A stretch of 64,000 nucleotides of DNA, from contig NC_063013.1 of the NCBI RefSeq assembly GCF_020509005.1, forward strand, positions 5,022,001 to 5,086,000, written 5' to 3'. Each line of letters starts with the position of its first letter. Position 1 is the stretch's first letter. Positions 9,240 through 22,400 of this stretch are shown here, one piece after another. The stretch is from Fulvia fulva (lineage: Eukaryota; Ascomycota; Dothideomycetes; Mycosphaerellales; Mycosphaerellaceae). The position numbers were made by a program, and so were the translations under genes. The notes beneath the pieces were generated by a model that saw nothing but the letters and a program-made list of their open reading frames with translations, did no database searches and had not been told where the DNA came from.

Positions 9240-12200
9240 GATAGATAGATTTGTCATTCCCCTGTTCTAGGACCCTATCCGGCCTATATAGGTATATATC
9301 TATTGTTATATATAAAGGGAAACCCGAATAGGTGAAAACCCTTCCCGCCCCCGACTACTCCTTATCTAGTTTAGCTTTCCCTCTGAACGTACGTAGTCTA
9401 TATCACTACCCCGTTAGCCCCCGCTCCTAGCCGGTCTCGTCGCGCTACGTCGTGTCCTCTCTTCCTATACTACTCCTACTAGGCGGTACTGTTCTAGCTA
9501 GCCCTTCTCTAGTATCTAGTTCGTAATGCGCCGTAGGTCCTTAGCGTTACTAAGAAGTACCCTAATCGTCCGGTTCCTCGCCTTTACTATCTACTCCCCC
9601 CTTCCTAGCGACTACCTCGGACAGACAAGGAGTACGTGCCGTACGTTCTAGGAGCGATAGCCGTAGGAGTAGCTAGTATTTGTGTATCCTAGAACCTTCC
9701 TCTATAATAGGTACCCCTAGAGGCCGATGTGTTCGCTTCGTAGTTAGGTTACTATACTACTCTATATACTCGTAAGGCGGTAGTAGATAAGCTTCGGGAG
9801 GTGCTTGACCGCGGATTTTGTAGCTAACTATTCCTTAGGTTGTCCCGCTAGCTAAGGGCGTCCACTATGCCCTACAACCTAGTTGTTCTACCTCTCTTTC
9901 TATAGTTGCTCTATAAACGATTTCTTACCTTCCTATTATATTGCTAGCTATTCGTCCCTTGCCCGGTAGTTCGGCTCGTTTCCGGGTTAAATACCCCTAT
10001 ACGCTAGTACTAATTCGCGGGCCCTTACGACTACACTAGCAATGACCTTCTATACTAGGTACTATGCCGACTTGCCTAAGTAGGAGGTCCGTAGTCCCTA
10101 GATATATAGGTCGATCGGCGGTATAGCGGTCTCGTACTTAAGTATCCTCGTTAGTATCGACTTATATACCCCGGTAACCTTCCTTAGGCATTAGTTTTGG
10201 ATCTTTACTAGCGGCGCGACGAGTCCCTTCGATAGGTAGGCCCTCTCGCCTAAGGACTATACTTAGCTACTATAGGTAAGGACTGGCCGTATAATAGCCG
10301 TATATAGAAGTCGTAACTACCGGAAGTCCGCCCCCTATATAGACGTAGTAAGCCTCTAGTATAATGCTATATTCTATTTAGCTTTCCGTAATATTGCCTA
10401 TACGTGCTTCCTCTACCGTAGCGCCGGGTCCACCTATAGTCCGAGGATCCTAAGCTGATTTGCCGGGTTAGTCGTATGCCCCTATATCTAGCTAGAAGCT
10501 TATATATTGTGGAACCGTGGCCGGCGCGTAAAGTATATCAGATTGTACTTTTCTAGGGCAAACCGAGCCCCGTACCTCCTAGCCTAGTCCTCGTAGATCT
10601 TGTGCTTCTCTTCTAGTAGCCTATAGTTCTCCTTAGTCGAGGAAGACTACGCTAGGATGTTTGTGTCGTCTACGAAGCCGCTCCTAGCGGTGTTCTAGGA
10701 TTCTAGGGCTAGGAGCAGCGTCGCTATAAAGAAGAGGAACAGAATAGGTACTAGCGTTAAGCCTTACGGGATTCTAGTATAGACTACTTGAAATAGGCTT
10801 CTATACTAGCCGACTAGGATCGACGTACTACGGTTTTGGAGGTAGGACCGTACGAAGTTGACAAGCCACTTAGGGAGTCCCTTCGACCTTAGGATATAGA
10901 GTAGCCGCGGGTATAATACGTAGTCAAAGGCTCCCGATATATATAGGCTAAGTAAGGAAGCCACCTTGTCCCTATTCTTATACTAGATAGCCTTTACCTA
11001 AGAGGTGATAAGTTCTATCGCGGATAGCGTCGATCGCTATAGGCGCGTACCTATCTAGGTGTCCGGGAGTAGGGAGTGTTCCTCTACCGCCTTAGAGAGT
11101 CTCGTTATAACCAGCTTCTTAAGCGCCTTCCTAAGAGTATTAAGGAGCGCAATTAGGCGGTACGACTTTACCTACGTATAGTCTTCCTTCTACGGCTTAC
11201 GTAGGACCACTATCGTCGATTGTTTAAAAGCTATCGGGTAGTACCCGGTCTGTAGGTAGGCGTTGAAGATCGCTATAACTACTAGGGCTAGTTAATCTCT
11301 ACACTTCTTTAGTAGCTCGTTTAGGATCCTATCCGGCCCCGGGGCTTTCTTCGCCGGCAACTTCCTTAGTATAGCGGCAACTTCTCCCTCGGACACCTCC
11401 TATTAGACCGCGATGCTAGGGGCTAGGGGAGTAGAGCTGTTTATATCGCTTAGATCAGCCTCGACTAGGGGCGGGAAGAACTTGCTAGCTAGTAGACGCG
11501 CCTTGGCCTCGGGGTCGCTAACCGGGCTACTAGGCGATTGTAGCGCTAGGATAGAGAAGGAGGGGCCCTATATAGGGTCCTGTCGGGCCCATTTCGCTAG
11601 CTTCTATATCCTCTCTAGCTTACCGGCGATTTCTTCTACTATAGCCCTCTAGCCGACTGCTTTCTCCCTTTATATTATAGCTTTCTTCTATTGGTATACC
11701 TCCCTATATACGTTCTAGGCCTCCTCGCTATAGCTACTCGTCTATACCCGGCGAGCTCTCCTTGCTTCTCTTACTACCGTAGTGCACTCCGGCGTCTAGT
11801 ATAGTTTAGACTATGTCGTTAGTTAGGTAAGCGGAACGTAAAGTAAGGTCGCTTTTCTTATTTCGTCTATCAACCCCTAGACTGCTTCGTCTATCTCGTC
11901 TTTACTATTATATTACTACTACGCGATCTAGACTAGCCTCTTAGAGTTATCGAGGTACGCCTAGATGTTAGCCTAGTAGGCCTTTCCCTAGTTTAGCTTA
12001 GGGGTTCTCGCTAGTATACGTTATATCTATATCGTAATAGAGGTCCTGACTAGTATATAGTCTAACGACGCCTCGAGTTTATATTCGATCCTATAGTAGG
12101 TTACCGTATAGTAGTGGCTATATAAGATCTAGGAGAGGTCGATCGTGCCTTAGAGTCCCCCTCTCTTCTAGGTGCCTAGGTCCTTCGGGGTATTAAGGGC

Positions 12201-14231
12201 AATTACGTTACTCGCTATTAAGTCGAGTACTTCGTCGGCTATAGGGTGCGGCTATATAAGGCTTTCCTAGGAAGGGTGGTATATATTAAAGTCTCCTACT
12301 ACGATATAGCACCCTTGTCTCTTAAGCGCACTGTCTAGGTGTCTATAGACCCCTAGGTCGCGGCTAGACCTCGAGGCTAGCGGTTGTATATATAGGTTAT
12401 GTATCTAGGTGCTACCTACGTAGAGGGAGGTAATATCGCCCCCGCCTTCTTCGTCTACGTAGTACACTACCTCCTAGTCGGATTCTAGTATATCCTTACT
12501 AATATAGAAGTACGTACGGGGTCTACCGTCGCCTCGTAGGTATGTCGTATAGCCTAGTAACTTATAGGTCGTTAGTCTCTTATAGTACGGGTTAATCTAT
12601 AGCTCCTAGATTATAAGGACGTAGTAGACGCGCGGGTCCGCCTCGTATAGGAAATGGTTCTAGACTATATCCTTGCTATAGTTAACGTTATACTAGATAA
12701 TGCTAAGCGTGTCGAGGCTAGTCATCGGTATCGACAATCATTTCCTCTATATCGTCCTATATCCTACTACCCTATACGTCCTAGTCTACGCCTATCGGCT
12801 ATATACTAAAGGGGAGCCGGGCCTAGTTAGATTCCCTCGCCGTAGCTAGCAGAGTACGTAGCCTCCCGTACGCCCTAGGTTGCGTATCCTTTATATCGTT
12901 CTCGGCCCTAGGGCGCTTATACCCGACCGCCGCTAGTTAGTTCCGGTATAGGCTAGCCTTACGGTCGCCGTAGAATCTTAGGGCGACGGTTCTGTTTGTG
13001 ATTGCCTTGTTTTTCGCTAGTTTCCGCTATAGGCATTCCGTACTATACGATAGGTAGTACCCCGGACAGTTCGCGTACCGTCTCGTAGTCGATATATAGT
13101 CCCTAGATATATAGTCTCCTATATAGTTCGAGCAGGCCTACTTATTTATGTACGTATAGGTTTGGTGTCTATACTATTGGCATTTGAAGTATTAGAGGAC
13201 ACGAAAGGATAAGGAGTGCTTTTCTACTGTCTTAAGGCTATATTACTAGACTAGGCCTTGTTCTATCGCTAGATCCGCCGCTTTCGCGTCTTATAGCTAT
13301 ACTATTAGCGCCGAGGCCTTCTTGCCTTCTAGCCATTTCCTATAGAGCCAAGTCGCCTTCTAGATTAGAGAGTTAAGAGTGACCGGGTTATCCTCTTAGA
13401 GAGCGCGTAGGTAACCCTAGTTAGTTAGGTCAAACTCCTTAGGCATGTCGTAGACTAGGATCGTGAATTGTTTCGTTAAGACCTTCGCTAATACCGTAAC
13501 CTTAGATGCCTACTATAGCTATACCTCTAGGTGCCTCCTAGTAGTAGTAGAGCTAGTATAGATCTATAGAGTGCCGTTAGACTATTAGTTCACTACGACT
13601 ACCCCTAGTTAGTTAATTCGTTAGGCGAGCTCCTTGTTCGATAGCTTCGTAACTTCGGCCTAGTCTTCCTTTACTACAATACGGATCGTAACTATATCGT
13701 GCGTTAGGCGGGGGCCTAGTATCGATACCGCGACCGATGCCTAGCTATAGGGGTGTTGATTCCGGGTGGCCTTACTAATCGCCTAGGACGTCGTCCTTAT
13801 TTCTTATTGCCCTCGGTAATACGATAGTATAAGCGCCGTACGTAGCTAAGTGATTATTACCTATAGAGACCGGTAAGGGAGCTAATCGTTAGTTTCTATA
13901 CTTTTTGCGTCCTCTATAAGTTGCTACTAGTTGTCTTAGGGGGGCTTCGCCTATAGGGCCGTAGGCGCCGTTAGTACCGTAGCCTAGGCTACTATTGCCT
14001 AGGAGTTGCCTAATGTAGCTAGGCACCTCCGCGGCGTTTAGAGCTAAAGAAACAGGGTAAAGAGAGCTTTAAGCTGTCTAGATTGAATAAGGTAGAACTC
14101 CCTTAGTCCTAGGGGCAGTGGCCTGCTTTATATATCGTTAGAATGGCCTTAATAAGAGCTTTCGAATGTGTCTTGTTTTGGCGTAGAGATCGATAAGCGT
14201 TTTTACGGTCCCCTTTCTATATATAAGACCT
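9240..14231 (-). mobile_element. Lin1 copy a: RIPed non-LTR retrotransposon (LINE)
   Basis: A 5.0-kb minus-strand LINE, the same family as 30343-35282 (inverted relative to it). Its 3' end has a short (TCTA)n tail at about 9240-9252. Target duplication TTCCGTATATA at 9229-9239 and 14232-14242. Order on the minus strand: an ORF1 region with zinc knuckles (near 13030-13220), AP-type endonuclease (near 11950-12750), reverse transcriptase (near 10550-11400), and a Cys/His motif close to the 3' end. It is full of TAG stops from RIP. It extends about 57 bp further at the 5' end than copy b. The part from 13655 outward belongs to the left arm of the large inverted repeat. Confidence 0.82.
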
Positions 14232-14252
14232 TTCCGTATATATATATACTAT

Positions 14253-15266
14253 ACCTATCTAATAGAGTCGACGGTATCCGTATAGACCTAGAAAAGGTCG
14301 ACGTAGTCAAGAACTAGCTTACTCTAATATGCCTAAAGGATATATAAGCATTCCTTAGGTTCGGAAACTTCTATCGAAGGTTTATATAGAACTTCTCTAA
14401 AATCTATATACCCCTTACAAATTTAATAAAGACTAGTAAGAATAGTAAGCCGATACTATTCGTTTAGATAATAGAATACGAAGCAGCCTTCTAAGGATTA
14501 AAAGATGCATTCTTAACGGACACGGTACTCGTATACTTCGTACTAGGGTTAGAAACTATAGTCGAAACAGATGCCTTAGATTTCGTTACTACGGTAGTAA
14601 TTTTATAGAAACACGGAGACGTCTAGAGACCGGTAGTATATATATCTAAGAAGATGTCACTATAGGAGTATAACTACGAGATTTACGATAAGGAACTATT
14701 AGCTATCGTCCTCGCCTTCGAAGAATAGAGACCTAAGCTCACCGTCAACTTAGACGATAATATAGATACTAATCTCGAGAATATAAAGGATATAGATAAT
14801 AATCTCGTTATTATCTACTCCGATTATAAGAACCTAGAATACTTTATAAGCACGAAACAACTTAATAGACGGTAGGCACGCTAGGTATAGGTCCTAGTAC
14901 AGTTCGTATTTAAAATCACCTATTGTCTAGGTATATAGGGTATAAAGCCTAATAGTCTTACTAGACGATCGTAAGATCTACCGTCGGATCTAAGCGATCT
15001 ACGTCTATAGTATTAGAGCTAGGTCATCCTACCGCCCGCTCGCCTCTATATTAAGCTTAATTCAACCGAGCTACGGGAGGGGGAGGTAGCGTAGTAGGTA
15101 GTATAGTAGGATTTACTTATATAAGTCAAGGCTCTATATAACGAAGAGACCGTTTAGGCTACTATATAATAGCTATCCTAAAATACTAAGTACCCCTATT
15201 ACGTAAATATAAGATCGACGATCGTACGTCTAAAGTAGAAGATAGTATAATCTATATAAAGAACGC
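14253..15266 (+). pseudogene. Gyp4 second part: RT end, RNase H, start of integrase linker (RIPed)
   Basis: Continues the Gyp4 reading broken at 8841. DGIRID and FGNFYRRFI come near 14275-14385, ETDALDF near 14564 (RNase H), then KELLAIVLAFEE near 14690, and a Gln/Leu-rich linker to about 15260. It stops where the Gyp2 LTR begins at 15267, so Gyp2 inserted into Gyp4 pol. Mirrored at 58328-59341. Confidence 0.78.
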
Positions 15267-15450
15267 TATTACGGGTAGCCCGCGACCCCTTACTATAGCT
15301 ACGTCGGCCCGGCTAAACCGCGGACCTTCTGTATCGGGTTAGCGCGGCTTAGCTTTACTTTATAACTTCGCCGCGCCTCGCGCTCCTCTTTCGTAGCTTT
15401 GTAGAATAACAACTATCTCGTTCGGACCCTATAGTACGCGCGCCCTTATA
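15267..15450 (+). repeat. Gyp2 5' LTR, RIPed, left arm
   Basis: 184 bp, the same length as the intact Gyp2 LTR at 59940-60123, and related to it by CpA-to-TpA type changes. It starts TATTACGGG (from TGTCACGGG) and ends CCCTTATA (from CCCTTACA). Confidence 0.8.
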
Positions 15451-15465
15451 GTTTGTTCTACTACC
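15451..15465 (+). promoter_or_regulatory. Gyp2 primer-binding region, self-priming type
   Basis: TTGTTCTAC at 15453-15461 lies directly after the LTR. Its complement GTAGAACAA occurs inside the intact LTR (minus strand, 59981-59989) about 40 bp downstream of a TATA box, where the transcript 5' end is expected. No tRNA-type TGG start is present. This matches the self-priming arrangement known from Tf1/sushi elements. Confidence 0.5.
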
Positions 15466-18400
15466 CTACCTAGATCGCGGATCTAGGTAAGGGACGCGTA
15501 ATAATAGGAATAGATAGAACCGTAGAACTCGAGAACGCGTAGAGTCCTATTAGAGTATAGAATATAGTAAGGCGTATAGCGCGTAGATACCTAGAGAACG
15601 TAACGCGGCGACATTATTAGTAGGTAGTCGCGCGCTCGTAGATAGTCAGGATATAGGCACCGTTACGCCTCCCCTAAACCTAGATAATATAACTTTATAA
15701 ATAACGAACGGCGGTATACTACCGCTACCTAAGCCTAAGGGCAAAAGTAAGTAGCGTATATCTCTTTTCCCCGACCTCTCCTCTTTTCCTTAGAGTTAGA
15801 TATAGGACGATAACCGGCGGGTTATAGTAGATACCGGTGTCGCGCTATAACAAGAGATTGATAAAGCTTACTAGAAGGCCTTCGAGCGAGAAGAAGGTAG
15901 TAAGATTGACTTTATAGAACTGTTCGAGTTTAAGCTCGAAGAGAACCTAGGCGGCGACCTAGACGAGGTGTATCTATTACTTAACGAGGTAGAATATATT
16001 CTCGTATCCGAATACTAGAATGTCACCCTAGATAACCTCACGACCCTTATATCCTAATACCCGAAGACCACCTACGACTTCGTGCTATAAGTAGTTAATA
16101 CGGCGATTACTAAGGGTAGACAACTCGATATAATAGAGCGAGCTAACGACCTCTAGAACACCTAGTACACTACGCTATATACCGAATACGACCGTATCTA
16201 TAAGATGCTACGAAGTGAAGAGATTATTATATAGAAAATAGTAGCAGATCTTAAGAGTAAGAAGGATTACGACCTAGCTAAGTTATAAGAGCTAGAGAAG
16301 AAATATAAGGAAGCTAATAACCTATATAGGCAGTTTAGCGAGATCTACGAGAAGGAGAAGAAGAAGGCATAAGATGCTAAGGCGAAGAACTAGGCCCTAT
16401 AACAAGAAGTCGATAACCTAAAGGCTCGGCTTAAGGTAGGAGACACTATATAGAACGGAGGTAGGGGCCGCTTAGGCTACCGACCCTCTCGTTCCCGCCT
16501 ATACGAGACCTTACTCGAGTAGCTAATATGTAAGTATCGCGGAGCTACTAGTAGAGGTAGCGGTAGCGGTAGTAGTAATAACGATAGAGACGACGATAAC
16601 TATAGTAATAATAGCCGAGGACGTAATAACGACCGTCCGCGACTAGGACCTAATAATAGTCGTAACTCGAGAATACGTAATACCCGTACCTAGACACTAC
16701 TAGTTGACCTTCTAGAACGTCTCTTTACTATTGACCGTACCCTTACTCGCGGTATAGAGATCGGTAAGGGTGTGCCTAACCCTAAGTACTTTAAGAACGA
16801 TAACGACCCTAATTTCGATAGCTAGTATAGTAGTGTTCTTCTAAAGCTAACTATAGTAACCTTCCGTACTAAGGTAGATAGTCTACGCTTCGTATATAGG
16901 TAGACGTAAGGTAATCCTTAGCGAAGTATTAAGCCGAGGATCCCTTTGCCTAGACAGTAGTCCTTTAACGAGTTTAAAACTAGAGAAGAGTTATTAGATT
17001 AGATAATACGCTAATATAGTATACGTAATAAAGGAACTAAGGCTATAGTTAATATTACTACCTATAAGTAAGAATAAGGCGAAACCTTTAAAGCCTTCTA
17101 TACCCGCTACTCGAAGTTGCGCGCCTAGATATTATAGACCGATAAGACCGAGCTTATACTATTCCGTAACCGACTAAACCGTAAGTACTTTATTAAGACC
17201 TTCGGCGACCGCGAAGTCGACCGCTACCTAGATAGTATATAAGACGTTATCGAGGAGTATATCGTACTAGACGAGAGCTTCTACGAGACAGATCGACTAT
17301 ACCCGTAGAAGGAGCGCCCCCGTAGTAATAGTAACTCGAACGGTAATAGCGGCTAGAATAACTAGAATAACGGTAACGTAGTTACTAGTACCGCTACCGG
17401 TATAGTAGGTGCCTTAGTATAGCGCCTACTATAGTACGCTAGTACTAAGAAGAAGGAGGATCTACCGATATATCTATAGAACCTACCTACGCTTAACCGT
17501 AAGTAGCGCGAAGACCTTAAGAAGTAGGGTAAGTACTACCGCTACCGTATAGGTTCTTACGTATCGACTAACCCTAAATAACTAATATATAGGTACGATA
17601 GCGACTACCGCCTACTACGTCTACGTAATACTACGCCGAATCCGAACGTAAACCTAAGTTCCCTAGCCGCCGATCCGTAGTAGGGAAATAGTACGACCGC
17701 TACCTAAGCGTAGTAGATAGCGGTCACCCGAACTTCCTAGGATAGAAAGAGTATAAGATTAAGAGATATAGAATATAAGAGACGGTAATAGACTATAGTA
17801 AGGAGCTTAAGATATCGGTATACGTACTAGATAAGTAATAGCTAGCTATACACCCTTATATAGTATTACCCGTAATAATATAATATAGAAAGGCTCGAGG
17901 CCTTATAGATTCTACTTCTACCTCTCTCTTTCTTAACTAGAAATTTATACGTAAATATATAATACCCCTAATCCCTTTAACGTAGAGCCGACGACTAATA
18001 CTAGGAGATAGAACGGCTACTACGCGGCAGATTATATACGTGGCCCTTATAGACGTAGTTATTAGCGATTATTACGAGCAAATGTTATACTACGTTACCG
18101 ACCTTAAATACGACATCGTCTTTAGCCTACCGTAGCTTATAGCGTACAACCTAAACATCTTCTAGGAGATAGGCGAGGTGGCATTTAGATCGGATTACTG
18201 CTTTAGTCACTATCTATAGAATAAGATATCGATAATAGTATAATCCCTAAACTACCGCGAGAAGAAGAAGTAGGTACTAGTACGGTACGGACTAGAGCCC
18301 TTTACTAGAGAAGTAGCGAGCTTTATAGTAGGAGGGGCAGAGCTAAACGTCTTATTATATAACCTAGAAGACATAGACGATAAAGAAGTAGACTACTAGG

Positions 18401-19262
18401 GCGTTTCTTAACGCGCGTAGAGGATGTACGCGTACCGGCCTAGGGCTAAGTACTTCTATATTATACCTACTAGGCGTAAGAGCGACGGCGGAGAGCTTAA
18501 GCTAAGTATAATAGCTACTAATAATCTAGACCAATTCTTAAACAAGTAGTTCAATCACAACCCGAAGGAGAAGTTACCGCCGATATACTACGATATTACG
18601 GACGCTTTCTTAGCTAAGGATTATAAAGGACTCCTACCTTACCGACTAGGCGTAGATCATGAGATTTATATTAAGCCTAATAGTCTATAAGAGCCACTAT
18701 ACCGCAAGCCCTACGACCTAGCTAAGAAAGAGAACGAGGTAGTTAAGAAATAGCTAGACGAGTAAACATCTAAAGGGAAGGTACGGAAAGTAGGGCAAAA
18801 GACAAGCTAGTCTCCTATACTAGTGCTAGTAGTACATAAGCCTAGAGGTGGGCTACGTGTTTATATAGACTATAGAGGATTAAATACGATCACTATTAAG
18901 AACCGGTATCCGATTCCCTTAATATAAGAGACGCTTAACCGTATATACGGTAAGAAGTACTTTATAAAGCTAGACATTATAGTAGCCTTTAACAAGTTAC
19001 GGATAGCTGAAGGGTACGAGTAGTTAACGGCGTTTACGACACGATATAGTATCTACGAGTGTCTAGTGTTACTACTCGGCTTATATAACGGACTAGTATT
19101 GTTCTAATTATATATTAATAAGGTCTTATAAGAACACCTAGACGACTTTATATCGGCCTACCTAGATAACGTACTTATCTTTAGTAACACCTTAGAGGAG
19201 CACATTAAATACGTGCGGAAGGTTCCTACTAAGCTACGCGATATAGGACTTATAGTAGACAT
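15451..19262 (+). pseudogene. Gyp2 gag-pol, RIPed, left-arm copy, cut in the RT
   Basis: Counterpart of the intact Gyp2 pol at 60048-64000. Gag spans about 15760-17700 with a charged coiled-coil region (16200-16440). A protease region follows (17870-18300). The pol part near 18420 matches the start of the intact ORF (the MYAHRPGAE block), then come an RT motif GGLRVYIDY near 18845 and a YLDNVLIFS near 19158. Stops are nearly all TAG from former CAG/TGG. The copy ends at 19262, where the Cop1 LTR starts. RNase H, integrase and the 3' LTR are missing here. It is mirrored base for base at 54332-58143. Confidence 0.82.
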
Positions 19263-19496
19263 TGTTAAATAGGTACGAGTTACGTAGTAGTAGAAGACGG
19301 CGGATGATACGAAAGACAAAGAAGGACCTAATAGGATAGCGTATATCTATATATAGTATCGCCGGTGTTAGTATAGGTAGATACTAGGTGTCCGGATGTT
19401 TACTAGCCTATAGGCTAGTAAACCCTAGTCACGTGATCTAGTTATATAACACACCTACACCTATATACTTGTCCTACGGCCTGTATGTTCTTAACA
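19263..19496 (-). repeat. Cop1 3' LTR, left arm
   Basis: 234 bp. In element orientation it runs TGTTAAGAAC ... TATTTAACA, with short inverted ends. The same 234-bp LTR is at 28745-28978 and 54098-54331, and a 162-bp piece is at 42868-43029. Confidence 0.85.
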
Positions 19497-22400
19497 CTCC
19501 TACTTAGGCTATATAGTCTTCTACAATCCCTTTACGTAAGCTAGAGCTGCCTTATAAAGTTCTAGACCTACTAGCTATTAAGGGGCTTTATTAACCTATT
19601 AGTAGCTATGTCCTTTATATAGTAGTAGTCTACTACAATCTTCTTCTACTACTAGAGATGTCTAATATAGTTATATATAACATTAATATACTTTGACCTT
19701 TTATATATATAGGGATCTTTAATAAGTGTTAAAGCGGCTTAGTTGTTACCTATAAGCTTAACTAGCCTTAGCTCGTTAATAGTGCCCTTGCTTGCCCTTA
19801 TACTCGGCTAGAAAGAGCTCTTTCCTACTAGTTCTAGGCACCCCATTTCCCTAAGGACAGTAGCAAGAAATTGTGACTACTTTACGGCTACGTTTATAGC
19901 TATAAACTTAGCTTCTATTGTTAATGTTATAATAGACTTCTACTTTCTACTTATCTAGGACATAGGTGATCTATAAAGGAACTACACGTATCCTAGAATT
20001 GAGACTCTATCTACTTTGTCTATAGCGTAGTTAGAGTCCGAGTAACCCTAGAGATTGCCCCCTCCCTTTCTATATATAAGACCTAGGTCTAGGTACGACC
20101 GTAGGTATCGGGAGAGCTTCTTTAAAGCCTTTATATACTACTACGAGGGATTAGTAACATATAAGCTAATTCTTCTAAGGGGGAATGCTAAGTCTAGCCT
20201 TGTTATTGTCATTAGCTATATCTAGGTACCATTATAGCTCTAGTATTCCTGTTTAGTACACCTCTTATCTATAGGTGCCGTAGGCACTAAGTACTCGTAG
20301 CTCTCTATAGGTAAGTAGGTTGGCGTAGCCTTCTCTCTAGCTATATTCATCTTGGCTAAGTTAGCGTAGACATAGTGTCCTTAATTAAGCTTTAAAGTAC
20401 CTAAGGACCTATGTCTTATAATCCTCATTCTAAGGATCTTCGTAGGTTTACTAAGATCTTTAATCTTAAACACTTTTCTAAGCTCAGCCTTAAACTACTA
20501 AACATCTAATAGCTTCGGAGCTATAATAGGTATATTATCTATATAGGTAAGGACTATAAGGTCTCTATCCGTATAGATAAGTAGGTATAGATCTACCTAG
20601 GACTAGGTAAATCTAATCTTCTCTAGCTTCGTAACACAGAGCTTGTTCTAGTCTTTAGCTACTTACTTAAGCCTATAAAGGCTTCGTAGGACCTTAAACA
20701 CTATATTTAGAGGTGCTTCAACCCCTAGGGGTAGGATTATATAGATGTCTTTAAGAAGCCTACTTTAGGTAAAAGCATTATTCACATCTACTAGGTATAT
20801 GTCGAGATCTCTCTTATACACTACTGCTATAAATACTCGGAGAGTATTATGTCTAACAGTAGGTATAAAGGTCTCTTCGAAGTTAACCCTATATTTCTAT
20901 AAAAACCCTCTTGTAACTAGTCTTGCCTTAAACTTCTTAATAGCTCTACTAATCATTCTTGTTATATTAAAGACCTACCTAGAAGTAATTAGATTCGTAC
21001 CCTTTGGCGGTACAACTGCTTCCTAGGTGTTGTTGCTTACTAAGGCAATAAGTTCGTTCTCGATTGCCTCTCTCTATATATGTCCCTATTCGGGGTCTCC
21101 TACGGCTACCTTATAGGACTTTAGGATTAGCACTTCCTACTAATAGGCTATGGCCTACCTAATAGTAGCAAATGTATATTCTTCTACGTCGTTTAGAATC
21201 TCCTCTACCTAGCTTATTATAGGGTCTAGATAGAACATCTAGGCGATAAGAGCCTTATAGTATTTAGCCTTATACTCTTTAGAGTTATTATCTACGTCCC
21301 CCCTTAACCTCTTATTACCTATAACCTAAGGTGGCGCTAGGTGTTCGGATAGGTCGAACTGAACGACATCTTCTTTTTCTTTTATTAGAGTACCCTAATC
21401 TCTAAACTTCTAGTATTCCCTAATGTCCTTTAGGGGAGGGGGAAGTTATATAGACAGCGGTTGCTATAGTATTAATGACTCGGGTAGGTTCTATATAGAT
21501 CCACCGTTATCGGCCTTCGATAGTATTAAAACCGCCTCAATATTTTCTCCTAGCCTTCGTAACGGTGTTTCTAATAATCCCCTATCGGAAAATTTCGCCC
21601 TAAAGGGCTTCCTCCTAATAGGATTGCGCTATAGCGCTCGACTCGGCTAGTTAGTAAAGGTGATACCAAGATCTATATCTCCCCCCTTCTTATTCTTAAA
21701 CTAGTCGACGTGACTATACGCTTTTATAGCTTTTATATCGGGATCCTAGAACAGCTATTGTTTTATAGTGTTTTCTAAGTAGCCTATAAACACGGCTTCT
21801 TTTCCTCGGTTTATTAACTTGTCTCTCCTTAAGCCTTAAGGTTAGGCTCTTAGGTCTATATAGACTATAGCTTTATATCCCTAGACGCGGAAATAGTCGA
21901 CTAACGGTACTTAGCTAGTAAAGGCTTCTTCTAGTAAAAGAGCAATACTATTAATGATCGGACTATTAGGCAGTCTGTTTCTAATTATAGTCTATACTTA
22001 CAAAGCTTCTAGCTAGAACTTAACTAGTATACTAGAGTCTTTAAGTATAGCCCGGACTATGTTCTTAGAGGCTTGAATTGACCTCTCTATAGGTCTATTC
22101 TAAAGAGAGTTATAGGCATTAGTTGTGTCTATCTGAGTGCCAAACTCCTTCTCCTACTCTTTTAGTAAGGCGAGAATTTCCTTAGTACTATTACTACGGA
22201 TCGTAGATAGAAAGTACCTTAACTGCCGTTCTGCCTAGACCTTCTAATCCCGTAGGGCTGTAGGAGCGTCGCTCCTAGCCTTCAAAGGGACTACCCACTT
22301 CTTCCTAGAGAAGTTGTCTACAATCTTAAGCTAATATTTATATCCTAGCCTAGAGACTACGCCCTGAAAAGGCCTATAGATGTCAATAGAGATGAGGGCC

